A stretch of 64,000 bases of DNA from Sphingomonas abietis (GCF_027625475.1 NZ_CP115174.1:3073001-3137000); one strand, 5' to 3'; numbered from the stretch's first letter, positions 10,006-19,204 are shown. Numbers and translations are program-made. The notes: generated from the sequence alone by a model not told the origin.

Positions 10006-11267
10006 GAACCGAGCCCCGCTTCGTTGACGAAGATCGCGCCCGATGTGACGATCCGTTCGCCCGGATTCAGCCCGCTGCTGACCTTCACCATGCCATTGGC
10101 ACTATCGGAGATGGTCACCGTGCGGGCGCGCAGCAGCCCATCCGCACCGGCCACCCACACCCGCGCGGAATCGCCCTCGTGGATGACGGCTTCGGCGGGG
10201 ATCAGGATCGCCGACTGGCCCGTGCCGCGCTGAATCGAGAAGGATGCGAACATGTCGGGCTTCAGGGCCTCATTCTCGTTGGCCACGGTCGCGCGCACCG
10301 GCAGGCGATGCGTATCGGGATCGAGGGCGGCGCCGACATTGTCGATCACCGCGTGGAAGACATGGCCCGGATAGGCCGGTGTCGTCACCTCGATCCGGTC
10401 GCCGAGATGGACCTTGGCGGCGTCGCTCTGATCGACCTGCGCGACCAGCCAGACATGCGCCATATCCGCAATCACGATCACGGGCTTGTCGCCGCCCGAG
10501 GAAATATATTGGCCGGGCGCGACGTTGCGCGCCACGATCACGCCCGATGATGGCGCGTGGAACGTCGTCTGGGCGTAGATGCCGGCCACTTCGCCGGCTT
10601 TCTCCAGCCGGTCGATCTCCGGGCCGCTCTTGCCGAGCAGGGTCAGCTTGTCCCGCGCCGCGCCGAGCGCGGAGTCCGCCGTCCGCATCGCCGATTGCGC
10701 CGTCACCAGATCGCTCTCGGCCTGCCGATAATCCTTCAGCGCGCCACCCGCACTCTGATAGATCGCCGCCTGGCGTGTCGCGTTGTCCTGCGCCGTCTTG
10801 AACTGGGCCGCCGCCGCGGCGCGCTGGGCGTTGGCCGCGAACAGGGCATTGCGGGCATCCACGAAATCGCCCGACGCGATCTGGAGGATCGGCTGGCCCT
10901 TGGTGACATGCTGGCCCGCCTGCACGAAGATCTCGCCGACCTGCCCCGAATAGGGCAGCACGACCGGCGTGCTGTGATCCTCATCGACCGAGATCGTGCC
11001 CGTCGCGACGATGCTGGCCGGATCGGCCCCCGTGCCGACCGACACGGTACGCAGCTGCGCCATCTGGCTCGCCGTCGGCCGGAAGCTGCCCGGCGGTGTG
11101 GCCACGGGCGCAGCCGGCACCGCCGCGGGCGTCAGCAAGTGGATGGCGACGATCACGACCAGGACGACGCCGGCCGCCGCCGATCCGATCAGCAGCCAGC
11201 GCAATTGCGCGGCGCGGGACAGCGTGGGTGCCGGCGGCAGATCTGGCGAAGAAGGGGCATGAGACAT
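10002..11267 (-). CDS. RND efflux periplasmic adaptor (membrane fusion protein)
   Basis: 421 residues from ATG 11267 (an upstream ATG at 11324 would run into the divergent promoter and is not preferred). A single membrane anchor (LLIGSAAAGVVLVVIVAIHLL) is followed by a lipoyl/biotinyl half-motif 'SGQVGEIFVQAGQHVTKGQPILQIAS', a long alpha-helical hairpin rich in Ala/Gln, the second half 'APSSGVIVARNVAPGQYISSGG', a beta-barrel domain and a membrane-proximal domain ending 'PGERIVTSGAIFVNEAG'. This is the CusB/CzcB-type layout without an obvious His- or Met-rich metal-binding extension. It bridges the pump and outer-membrane channel. It is the first gene of the efflux operon, divergent from the two-component system. 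Confidence 0.88.
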   Translation of the reverse strand: MSHAPSSPDLPPAPTLSRAAQLRWLLIGSAAAGVVLVVIVAIHLLTPAAVPAAPVATPPGSFRPTASQMAQLRTVSVGTGADPASIVATGTISVDEDHSTPVVLPYSGQVGEIFVQAGQHVTKGQPILQIASGDFVDARNALFAANAQRAAAAAQFKTAQDNATRQAAIYQSAGGALKDYRQAESDLVTAQSAMRTADSALGAARDKLTLLGKSGPEIDRLEKAGEVAGIYAQTTFHAPSSGVIVARNVAPGQYISSGGDKPVIVIADMAHVWLVAQVDQSDAAKVHLGDRIEVTTPAYPGHVFHAVIDNVGAALDPDTHRLPVRATVANENEALKPDMFASFSIQRGTGQSAILIPAEAVIHEGDSARVWVAGADGLLRARTVTISDSANGMVKVSSGLNPGERIVTSGAIFVNEAGLGS

Positions 11268-11326
11268 GGACCGGTTCAGTTCCCTAACTTGTCGCACTAG
11301 AAGCCACGGTCCATTAGGTGGCACGG

Positions 11327-11343
11327 CTTACACGAGACTTACA
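11327..11343. promoter_or_regulatory. Candidate OmpR-family operator (direct repeat)
   Basis: CTTACA at 11327-11332 is repeated at 11338-11343, an 11-base period (CTTACA-N5-CTTACA). PmrA/QseB-type regulators bind tandem half-sites with this spacing. The site lies about midway between the divergent starts of the efflux adaptor (11267) and the response regulator (11407). That the adjacent regulator binds here is inference. Confidence 0.45.
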
Positions 11344-11406
11344 ACCAGCCCCGTCGCCCCACCCCCGGGCACCACCCCCGGCACCACCCCTTCGCGAAGG
11401 CTTCCG

Positions 11407-12078
11407 ATGCGCTTGTTGATTGTCGAGGATGACCTGGAGCTCGCGGAGGCCGTCAAGGCCGGGCTGGGGCGACGCGGGCTGTCGCTCGATCATGCGCCGT
11501 CCTGCGGCGATGCCGAGGCGATGCTGGGGGCGATGACCTATGGCGCGATCGTCCTCGATCTCGGCCTGTCCGATGGTGACGGCCTCGATCTGCTGCGCAA
11601 GGTCCGGGCCGGCGAACACAGCGTTCCGATCATGATCCTGTCTGCCCGCGGCGACATTCCCGATCGGCTCTCCGGGCTGAACGCCGGTGCGGACGATTAT
11701 CTGGTCAAGCCGTTCGACATGGATGAGCTGGCCGCCAGGCTCCGCGCGCTGCTCCGGCGGGGCGCGTTGCAGGAAAGCCAGCTGACGATCGGCAATCTCC
11801 AGTTCGACCGATTTTCGCGCGAGCTGAGCATCGACGGCGTGTCCGTCGGGCTGTCGGCGCGGGAAGGCGAGATCATGGAATTGCTGCTCCGCCGCCCCGA
11901 GCGCGTCGTGACCAAGCGCTATGTCGAGGATCAGCTGTTCGGCATGGATGAGGGCCTCGGTTCCAATGCCGTGGAAGTCTATATCCATCGGCTCCGCAGG
12001 AAGCTGGAAAAGCGGGAGGCCACCGCGCATATCGAAACGATCCGCGGGGTGGGCTACATCCTGCGGCGCGTCGAATGA
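11407..12078 (+). CDS. OmpR/PmrA-family response regulator
   Basis: 223 residues. Receiver domain at residues 1-115 with acidic pocket 'VEDD', phospho-acceptor D51 (IVLDLGLSDGDG) and the conserved Lys in 'DDYLVKPF'. A winged-helix DNA-binding domain follows (about 125-220), ending 'VEVYIHRLRRKLEK...IRGVGYIL', as in PmrA, QseB and TctD. ATG 11407 begins directly with the receiver; the longer frame upstream (from 11266) is out of the intergenic region and unlike any receiver. The gene overlaps the kinase gene by four bases and is divergent from the RND efflux operon, so it probably controls that operon in response to a periplasmic signal. Confidence 0.92.
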   Translation: MRLLIVEDDLELAEAVKAGLGRRGLSLDHAPSCGDAEAMLGAMTYGAIVLDLGLSDGDGLDLLRKVRAGEHSVPIMILSARGDIPDRLSGLNAGADDYLVKPFDMDELAARLRALLRRGALQESQLTIGNLQFDRFSRELSIDGVSVGLSAREGEIMELLLRRPERVVTKRYVEDQLFGMDEGLGSNAVEVYIHRLRRKLEKREATAHIETIRGVGYILRRVE

Positions 12079-13427
12079 GGATCAGGCCTCCGCGATCGCT
12101 GATCGCGCGCATCCTGCTGGCGGAAATCGCCATCATCCTGCTTGCCGCCCTGCTGCTCTGGCAGGTGACGGCCGAGCTGCTCGACAGAACGGTCGACCGT
12201 TTCCAGGAGCGCGGCCTCTCGGAGCAGGCATTCGCCGTCCTCCATGCCGCGTCGATCGATCGCCGCGGCCGATGGTTCGTGCAGCTTCCCGTCCAGCTGC
12301 AACCGATCTACAGCACCGGCTATGACGGGCGCGGCTATATGCTGCTCGATCCCGCCGGTCGGCAGCTCACCTCCAGCCGGTTCAGCCAGCCCCAGATCGC
12401 CCTGAGCGCCCCCCGCCCCGGCCATCAATCGCTATTCCATCGTGGCGAGATCACCGGCCTCAGCCTTCCCGCCGTCATCGCCGGGCGGCAGGTCTGGATC
12501 GTGGTCACGCTCAACGAACAGGGCCCGGGCGCGATCATCGATGACGTCGTCCGGGCATTCCTGCTCGACTATGTCGGCATCCTGTTCGGGCTCCTGCTCC
12601 TGCTCCTGACCGTGAACGGACTGGTCCTGACGCGCATGGTCCGCGCGGTCACCCTCGTCTCCACGGCCGCCAAGGGGATCGGCACGCGCGCGCTCGATCG
12701 GCGGTTGGACGAAAGCGGCGTCCCGCTGGAAATCGCGCCGCTGGTGCGGGCGACCAACGATCTGGTCGACAGGCTGGAGGCGAGCTTCCGGCTGCATACC
12801 GAATTCAGCGCCAATCTCGCACATGAGCTGCGCACCCCGCTGGCCACGCTCAAGGCCCAGCTCGACGGCATCGAAGACCCCCAGCTGAAGATACGGACCG
12901 GCCTCCAGATCGATCGCATCGCGCACATTTTGTCGCAGCTGCGCGATCTGGCGGCGCTCGAGGATATGGGCCCCAACCAGACCGACAGCATCGATCTTGC
13001 CGCGATCGCGATCGAGGTGATCGCCCGGATCGCGCCGCGCGCGATGATGGACGGCCATAATCTGGCGTTCGTGGGGGACGCCAAGGTGATCGTGCAGGGC
13101 AATGCGATGCTGGTCGATCTGGCGCTCACCAACCTTGTCGACAATGCGATCAAGCACACGCCGGGCGGCACGCTGATCACGGTGGAGGCGCGGCAGGCAA
13201 CCGTCTCGGTGAGCGACAACGGGCCGGGAGTCTCGGTCGCGCAGGCCGATCTCTTGACCCGCCGCTACTGGCGGGCCGATTGGGAACGAACCGACAGCGC
13301 CGGCCTCGGTCTCTCGATCGTCCAGCGGATCATGGACGTGCATGGCGGAAAACTCGATCTGGAACTGTTGCCCGTGGGCGCCCTGTTCCGCCTGGACTTC
13401 CCACCGCCGGTGACAGGCCGGCCCTGA
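12075..13427 (+). CDS. Sensor histidine kinase partner of the efflux regulator
   Basis: 450 residues with two membrane helices (about 12-32 and 160-182) around a periplasmic sensing domain of ~125 residues, then HAMP, HisKA with phospho-acceptor H250 in 'NLAHELRTPLATLKAQ', and an HATPase domain with N-box 'LTNLVDNAIKHTPGG', G1 'VSDNGPGV' and G2 'GLGLSIVQRI'. The layout resembles QseC/PmrB/TctE kinases. The ATG overlaps the regulator's stop (ATGA), so the two proteins are co-translated and almost surely a cognate pair. The signal is unknown; metal or a substrate of the adjacent pump is the obvious guess. Confidence 0.92.
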   Translation: MRIRPPRSLIARILLAEIAIILLAALLLWQVTAELLDRTVDRFQERGLSEQAFAVLHAASIDRRGRWFVQLPVQLQPIYSTGYDGRGYMLLDPAGRQLTSSRFSQPQIALSAPRPGHQSLFHRGEITGLSLPAVIAGRQVWIVVTLNEQGPGAIIDDVVRAFLLDYVGILFGLLLLLLTVNGLVLTRMVRAVTLVSTAAKGIGTRALDRRLDESGVPLEIAPLVRATNDLVDRLEASFRLHTEFSANLAHELRTPLATLKAQLDGIEDPQLKIRTGLQIDRIAHILSQLRDLAALEDMGPNQTDSIDLAAIAIEVIARIAPRAMMDGHNLAFVGDAKVIVQGNAMLVDLALTNLVDNAIKHTPGGTLITVEARQATVSVSDNGPGVSVAQADLLTRRYWRADWERTDSAGLGLSIVQRIMDVHGGKLDLELLPVGALFRLDFPPPVTGRP

Positions 13428-13645
13428 CCGCGCCCCGAGCACGGGCAGGACACCGGAACGCGCACGCACGCAACGGCCGAACGCAAATTCGTCCGCCGAC
13501 GCTTCTCAAGGCGAGACGAAACCTGCAAGAGTTTCAAATGTTAATGGGTGACACCTGACCGTTCCTAGGTATGCAAGCCAGATGCCCGCCGCCCCAGCCC
13601 TGCCCACCGCTTTGACCCGACCGCCCATCGATCGCGCCGGGCATC

Positions 13646-16600
13646 ATGGCGCCGCGCAGCAAGCAGGATGGTCTCCGCGTGGCTGAACCGGACTGGACCG
13701 AGATCGAGCGGCTCGCCGCCCTGCGCCGCTATGACATTCTCGACACCCCGCCGGAGCCGGAGTTCGACGATAGCGTAGCGTTGTTGAAGACGATCTGCGA
13801 GGTTCCGATCGCGCTGGTCAGCCTGGTCGACGACTGTCGCCAGTGGTTCAAGGCAAAGGTCGGCACCGACGCCCAGCAGACCGATATCGACACGTCGGTC
13901 TGCGCGCTCGCCATCCAGCAGAGCGGCACGTTCGTGATCGAGGATCTTTCCGCCGATCCACGAACCGCCCACATGTCGCTCGTCACCGACGATCCGAAGA
14001 TCCGTTTCTACGCGGGCACGCCGTTGATCACATCCGAGGGTTTTCCGCTGGGAAGCCTGTGCGCGATCGACATCGTGCCCCGCCCAGGCGGCCTGACCCC
14101 GGCACAGGACGTGGCGCTCCGGGCGCTCGGCCGGCAGGTCGTCGCGCAGATCGAACTCCGCAGCGCGATCACGTCGCGCGACCGGGCGATCGCCGAGCAG
14201 GAACGGCGGCAGGATCAGGCCACGCGCGATTCCGCCATTCTGCACACCATGCTGCAGGCGCAACAGCGCGTCCTCCATGCCGGCGGCGATTTCGATACCG
14301 TACTGCAGGCGCTGGTCGACGCCGCATTGGCGGCGGTTCGGCCGGCCCAGGGCGTTGTCGTCGAGATGCGGGATGGCGACGATCTGGTCTATCGCGCGGC
14401 AGCGGGCAGCGCGTCCGGGCGGCTGGGCCTGCGCATCCCGATCGCCGGATCGTTCGCCGGACGGGCCCTGATCGAGGAAACCGCGCTGGTCAGCGCCGAT
14501 GCGCCCCATGACGGGCGCGGCAATCGCGAAGCGATCGAAGAACTCGGCATCGCGTCGCTGGTGGTCGTGCCGATGTCGCGTCACGGCGAGACCTTCGGCG
14601 TGCTCAAATTTCATTCGGCCAAGGCCAACGCCTTCAAATCCCGCCACGTGCTGATCGGCCAGATGCTCGCCGGGCTGATCGCCGCGAGCTTTTCCGAGAG
14701 CGCCGAGGCCGACGCGTGGCGGGCCGCGGAGAAGAGTGAGGAAAGCTATCGCCACATCGTGGATTCGGCGATCGACAGCGCCATCATCAGCACCGATGCC
14801 GAGGGCCTGATCACCAGCTGGAGCCGGGGGGCGGAGACGATCATGGGCTGGAGCGAGAGCGAGATGCTCGGCCAGCCGCTCGCCCGGATCTTCACGCCCG
14901 AGGACAATGCCCTGGGCCGGCCGCAGCGCGAGATGGCGCTTGCCAAGCGCGAGGGTCGCGCCTCGGACGAGCGCTGGCATATCCGCAAGGATGGCAGCCG
15001 CTATTATGCGCATGGCGCCGTGACCCCGCTGCTCGGCGGCCCCGGCAAGGGGTTCGTGAAGAGCCTGCGCGACGTGACCGCCGAGCATGAGACCAGAACG
15101 GCGCTGGAGAGCAGCCGCCTGCGCCTCGAGACCGCGCTGGAGACCGGACTGATCGGTTTCTTTCATTGGGACGTACCGTCCCGCGTCGTCAGCGGCGACA
15201 GCCGCTTCGCCGAATTCTTCGATCTGGACCGCGACGCGGCCCAGAGCGGCGTGCCCGTCGATAGCGCCTTCCACAATATCCTGCCCGCGGATCGCGACGA
15301 GGTGAACGCGCTTTTCCTCGAACAGAGCGAGGTCTGCGCCGATTATTCGCAAAGCTACCGCACCTATCGCAAGGATGGACGAATCCGCTGGCTGCGCGTT
15401 CGCGGCCGCTGCGTCGAGAAGGACGGGACCAGGCCCCTCGTCTATGTCGGAACCGCCGTCGATGTGACGCAGCAGCGCGAAGCGGAGGAGCGGTTGCGCT
15501 TCAGCGGCGAGCGCCTCGAACTCGCGACGCGGGCGGCACGGCTCGGCAGTTTCGACTATCTGCCGCAGTCCGACCAGCTGGACTGGGACGATCGCTGCCG
15601 CGAGCTGTTCGGCCTCTCGCCGGGCGCGCCGGTCAGCTATGAGACCGCCTTTCTGGCCGGCCTCCATCCCGACGATCGCGACGCCACGGATGCCGCCGTG
15701 CTTGCATCGCTGGACCCGGCCGGCAGCGGGATGTTCGACGTCGAATATCGCACCATCGGGATCGAGGACGGCATCGAGCGATCGATCCTGGCCCGCGGCC
15801 TCGCCACTTTCATCGACGATAGGCCGGTGCGCCTGATCGGCACCGTGCAGGATGTCACCGCCGATCGCGAGGCCCGCGCCCAATTGCGGGACGCCGAAGA
15901 GCGTTTCCGGCTCGCCATCCGCGCGACCAACGATGCGATCTGGGACTGGGATCTGCACCGCGATCACATCCGGTGGAACGAGGCTCTCCATGCCGGCTAT
16001 GGCCACACGCCGGAGACGGTGGAGCCGACCGAGGGCTGGTGGCTGGATCATATCCACCCGGATGATCGCGATCGGGTCTCCGACGGCATTCATGCCCTCA
16101 TCCGGGGTTCGGACAATGATTGGGCGGACGAATATCGCTTTCGCCGCGCCGATGGCAGCCATGCCGATGTCCATGATCGCGGCTATCTGATCCGCAACGA
16201 GCAGGGCCAGGCGATTCGGATGATCGGCGCGTTGCACGACCAGAGCGAACGCAAGCAGATCGAACGCGCGCTGACCGCCATCAACGAGGATCTGGAAGCG
16301 GCCGTCGCCGAACGCACCGAGGAACTGAACAGGCTGTGGGAGACCTCCCCCGACCTGCTCCTCATGCTCGCCTTCGATGGCACGATCCGTCGGGCGAACC
16401 CGGCCTGGCGGACCCATCTGGGCTATGAACCACGCGATCTGCTGGGCCGGGATATCATGAGCCTGGTCTATCCGGACGATGTCGCGATCACGATCAGGGC
16501 GCTTGGCGACGCTGCCGAAGGCCCTCTGCCGACCGTCGAGAATCGCTACGTCCACAAGGATGGCTCGCTCCGCTGGTTCGCCTGGGTCGCGGCGCCGACC

Positions 16601-17833
16601 GGGCGCGAAATCTACGCGACCGGCCGCCACATCACCGCCGAAAAGGAAGCCGAGGCCCAGCTCCGCAGCACCGAAGAGCAGTTGCGGCAGTCCCAGAAGG
16701 TCGAGGCGATCGGTCAGCTGACCGGCGGCGTGGCGCATGACTTCAACAATCTGCTGACGGTCATCCGCGGATCGACCGACCTGCTGCGTCTGCCCAACCT
16801 CTCCGAAGACAAGCGCAAACGCTATATCGATGCGATCTCCGACACCGCCGATCGCGCCACCAAGCTGACGGCGCAGTTGCTCGCCTTTGCGCGCCGCTCG
16901 TCGCTCCAGCCCGAGATATTCGAGGTCGGCGCCGCGATCCGTTCGCTTCAGGAGATGATGGGCACGCTCGCCGGATCGTTGATCGAGGTGGACGTGCAGA
17001 TTCCGGCCGAGCCCTGCTATATCGACGCCGATCTCAGCCAGTTCGACACGGCGATCGTCAACATGGCGGTGAATGCCCGCGACGCGATGGACCGCAAGGG
17101 TCGGCTGACGATCGACGTGCGGCCGGTCGGGATCGTTCCGGCGGCGCGCACCCATGGCCGGCTGACCGGCGATTTCATCGCGGTGTCGATCACCGACACC
17201 GGCATGGGCATCCCCTCGCACATCATCGACCGGATCTTCGAGCCGTTCTACACGTCCAAGGATGTCGGCGAAGGCACCGGCCTGGGCCTGTCGCAGGTGT
17301 TCGGCTTCGCCAAGCAATCAGGCGGCGAGATTCTCGTCGATAGCGCACCGGGCCAGGGCGCCACCTTCACCCTCTATCTTCCGCGCGCCGCTGCCGCCGG
17401 GAAGAGCGAGAAACCGCCAGCCGCCATTGCGGCGCCCTATCGAAAGGGACTGCGCATCCTCGTCGTCGAGGACAATGCCGACGTCAACGCCTTCGCCACC
17501 GCCGCCCTCGCCGAGATCGGGCATTTCACGGTGCATGTCGTCAATGGCGAAGAGGCGCTGGCCACGCTCGGCACCAGCGCGGCCTCGTTCGATGTGGTGT
17601 TCTCCGATGTCGTCATGCCCGGCATGAGCGGCATCGAACTGGCCCAGGAAATAGAGCGCCTCTACCCGCGCCTCCCGGTGCTGCTCGCCTCGGGCTACAG
17701 CAGCGTGCTGGCGGTCGAGGGAAGCCATGGCTTTCCCCTGCTCCACAAGCCCTATTCGATCGAAAGCCTGTCCAGGGCCCTGGCGACGCTCATCAACGAC
17801 GCACAGGCGGCGGAAGCGACGATGACCCGATGA
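13646..17833 (+). CDS. Soluble hybrid sensor kinase (GAF-GAF-PASx5-HisKA-HATPase-REC)
   Basis: 1395 residues with no membrane segment. An N-terminal GAF domain (about 25-170, including 'EVPIALVSLVDDCRQWFKAKVG', a form common in GAF kinases), a second GAF (190-340), then about five PAS/PAC units between 355 and 1000 (for example 'GLITSWSRGAETIMGWSESEMLG', 'WDWDLHRDHIRWNEALHAGYGH'). The HisKA has H1031 in 'LTGGVAHDFNNLLTVI', followed by HATPase 'DTGMGIP' and 'GTGLGLSQVFGF'. The C-terminal receiver has 'VVEDNADVNAFA' and phospho-acceptor D1321 (VVFSDVVMPGMSG). It is an orphan: no response regulator adjoins it apart from the small PilZ gene downstream. Light, redox or small-ligand sensing are all possible. 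Confidence 0.9.
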   Translation: MAPRSKQDGLRVAEPDWTEIERLAALRRYDILDTPPEPEFDDSVALLKTICEVPIALVSLVDDCRQWFKAKVGTDAQQTDIDTSVCALAIQQSGTFVIEDLSADPRTAHMSLVTDDPKIRFYAGTPLITSEGFPLGSLCAIDIVPRPGGLTPAQDVALRALGRQVVAQIELRSAITSRDRAIAEQERRQDQATRDSAILHTMLQAQQRVLHAGGDFDTVLQALVDAALAAVRPAQGVVVEMRDGDDLVYRAAAGSASGRLGLRIPIAGSFAGRALIEETALVSADAPHDGRGNREAIEELGIASLVVVPMSRHGETFGVLKFHSAKANAFKSRHVLIGQMLAGLIAASFSESAEADAWRAAEKSEESYRHIVDSAIDSAIISTDAEGLITSWSRGAETIMGWSESEMLGQPLARIFTPEDNALGRPQREMALAKREGRASDERWHIRKDGSRYYAHGAVTPLLGGPGKGFVKSLRDVTAEHETRTALESSRLRLETALETGLIGFFHWDVPSRVVSGDSRFAEFFDLDRDAAQSGVPVDSAFHNILPADRDEVNALFLEQSEVCADYSQSYRTYRKDGRIRWLRVRGRCVEKDGTRPLVYVGTAVDVTQQREAEERLRFSGERLELATRAARLGSFDYLPQSDQLDWDDRCRELFGLSPGAPVSYETAFLAGLHPDDRDATDAAVLASLDPAGSGMFDVEYRTIGIEDGIERSILARGLATFIDDRPVRLIGTVQDVTADREARAQLRDAEERFRLAIRATNDAIWDWDLHRDHIRWNEALHAGYGHTPETVEPTEGWWLDHIHPDDRDRVSDGIHALIRGSDNDWADEYRFRRADGSHADVHDRGYLIRNEQGQAIRMIGALHDQSERKQIERALTAINEDLEAAVAERTEELNRLWETSPDLLLMLAFDGTIRRANPAWRTHLGYEPRDLLGRDIMSLVYPDDVAITIRALGDAAEGPLPTVENRYVHKDGSLRWFAWVAAPTGREIYATGRHITAEKEAEAQLRSTEEQLRQSQKVEAIGQLTGGVAHDFNNLLTVIRGSTDLLRLPNLSEDKRKRYIDAISDTADRATKLTAQLLAFARRSSLQPEIFEVGAAIRSLQEMMGTLAGSLIEVDVQIPAEPCYIDADLSQFDTAIVNMAVNARDAMDRKGRLTIDVRPVGIVPAARTHGRLTGDFIAVSITDTGMGIPSHIIDRIFEPFYTSKDVGEGTGLGLSQVFGFAKQSGGEILVDSAPGQGATFTLYLPRAAAAGKSEKPPAAIAAPYRKGLRILVVEDNADVNAFATAALAEIGHFTVHVVNGEEALATLGTSAASFDVVFSDVVMPGMSGIELAQEIERLYPRLPVLLASGYSSVLAVEGSHGFPLLHKPYSIESLSRALATLINDAQAAEATMTR

Positions 17834-18015
17834 TCGGGCCGGCATCACCCTGCTGACGGCTTTCCCGAAAATCGGGCGCAGGGCTGGCCCGGTTAGCGAA
17901 CCGACGCATTCCGGCACCGGCCCTGGATCGATGCGATCGGCGCCGATCCGAACAGCGTTTACCCGCCCTTAGGACTCTTCATGTCATGCCACGCGCGGTT
18001 TTCAGGGAGGCGGGC

Positions 18016-18327
18016 ATGGCCGTATCGGCGTTCGAACTGCCGCAGGACAAGCGGGACAACAAGCGGTCACGGCTATTGCTCAAGGCGCTCATGGAGTGCG
18101 AGCGCGGCCAGATCGAGGTCCACCTGCTCAATATCTCGCACAGCGGCGCCAAGCTGGATGCCGAGACGCCACCGGCGCGCGGCGAGGCCGTCACGCTGAT
18201 CCACGGCGATCTCACCGTCTCCGGCAAGGTGGCATGGGTCGAGGAAAACCGCTTCGGCGTTGCCTTCGACACGTCGATCGACGAGCGCTTCCTCGTCACC
18301 CGGGGACAGCAGCACCTGCACGGTTGA
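18016..18327 (+). CDS. PilZ-domain protein (c-di-GMP receptor)
   Basis: 103 residues from ATG 18016, preceded by GGGAGG at 18005-18010; a longer start at 17986 lacks a ribosome-binding site. The domain has an RxxxR-like N-terminal motif (DKRDNKRSR) and the (D/N)xSxxG motif (NISHSGAKL), the two elements that bind cyclic di-GMP, then the 'GKVAWVEENRFGVAFD' strand typical of PilZ. Stand-alone PilZ proteins act as effectors by binding partner proteins. It follows the hybrid kinase by 182 bases and is probably a separate transcript. Diguanylate cyclase and EAL genes are found elsewhere in the window. Confidence 0.85.
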   Translation: MAVSAFELPQDKRDNKRSRLLLKALMECERGQIEVHLLNISHSGAKLDAETPPARGEAVTLIHGDLTVSGKVAWVEENRFGVAFDTSIDERFLVTRGQQHLHG

Positions 18328-18478
18328 TCCCGGGCGGCGCGCGGCCCGATCCTCGCCGCCTCGTTCTTCTTCTTCTTCGGACGCTCGATCGCCGCGCATG
18401 CGGCCACCGGCGGTGCTTGCGCGACCGGCCGCGGCGCGCCAAGCCGGCGACAGGCGTTGTGCTGCCGAAGGAGACCCC

Positions 18479-19033
18479 ATGCCCGCGTTCGACCCCAAGA
18501 CCACCGCCCTCATCCTCATCGATCTCCAGAAGGGGATCGTCGCGATGGACCTCGCGCCCCGCACCGGCGCCGAGATCGTGACCACCTCGCACGCGCTCGC
18601 CGCCCGCTTCCGCGAAGCCGGCGCGCCTGTGATCCTCGTCCATGTCGATTTCCAGCCCGGCGAGGCCCCGTCTCAGGCGGTCGACGCGCCGATGGGCGGC
18701 GGCGAGCGCCCGGCCGACTGGGCCGAGCTGGTCGAAGGCGTCCGCCACGACGGCGACGTCATCGTGCTCAAGCATCATTGGGGCGCCTTCACCGGCACCG
18801 ACCTCGACCTGCAACTGCGCCGGCGCGGGGTGAAGACCGTGCTGATCGGCGGCATCGCCACCAATTTCGGCGTCGAATCGACCGCGCGATCGGCATGGGA
18901 ACACAGCTACGACGTCGTGATCGTCGAGGACGCCTGCACCTCCGCCAAGGCCGAGCTGCACGATTTCGCGGTGAAGGCGATCTTCCCGCGGATCAGCCGC
19001 GTCGTGACGACCGACGCGATCCACTTCGGCTGA
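18479..19033 (+). CDS. Isochorismatase-fold hydrolase, YecD-like
   Basis: 184 residues starting at ATG 18479, with AAGGAG at 18468-18473. Resembles E. coli YecD throughout, including 'TTALILIDLQKG' (catalytic-type D15), 'VLKHHWGAFTGTDLDLQLRRRG' and 'GIATNFGVESTARSAWE'. The position that holds the nucleophilic Cys in nicotinamidases and most cysteine hydrolases is G131 here. That is also true of YecD and of true isochorismatases (EntB, PhzD), so it is a family trait and not a defect. No siderophore or phenazine genes are near. The substrate is unknown; the common database name 'isochorismatase' overstates what is known. Confidence 0.82.
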   Translation: MPAFDPKTTALILIDLQKGIVAMDLAPRTGAEIVTTSHALAARFREAGAPVILVHVDFQPGEAPSQAVDAPMGGGERPADWAELVEGVRHDGDVIVLKHHWGAFTGTDLDLQLRRRGVKTVLIGGIATNFGVESTARSAWEHSYDVVIVEDACTSAKAELHDFAVKAIFPRISRVVTTDAIHFG

Positions 19034-19096
19034 GCCGGCGGATCGTGGAGCGCTCAGGGCGCTCCCCGATCCGTTTCATCCTTGCCTCAAACCAAC

Positions 19097-19175
19097 CCGT
19101 TCGTCCCGAGCGAAGTCGAGGGACCGTTCGCGCACCATGTGAAGCCCGTGCCTCGACTTCGCTCGGCACGAACGG
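19097..19175. repeat. REP-like inverted repeat (copy 1)
   Basis: Two arms of 28 bases (19097-19124 and 19148-19175) are almost perfect inverted repeats (two mismatches), with 23 bases between them. The arms begin CCGTTCGTCCCGAGCGAAGT and end GCTCGGCACGAACGG. Related copies occur at 51780, 53893 and 61129. It lies between the convergent hydrolase and secA genes, where it could also act as a terminator. Confidence 0.75.
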
Positions 19176-19204
19176 ATGGAACTCGTCCTATGCCATCCCC
19201 GCCC

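Noticed and set aside
13428..13645. A promoter or small gene ahead of the hybrid kinase (GAAAC/GTTTC pair near 13518)
   Set aside because: The pair has five-base arms only and could be chance; no -35/-10 pair that I would defend.
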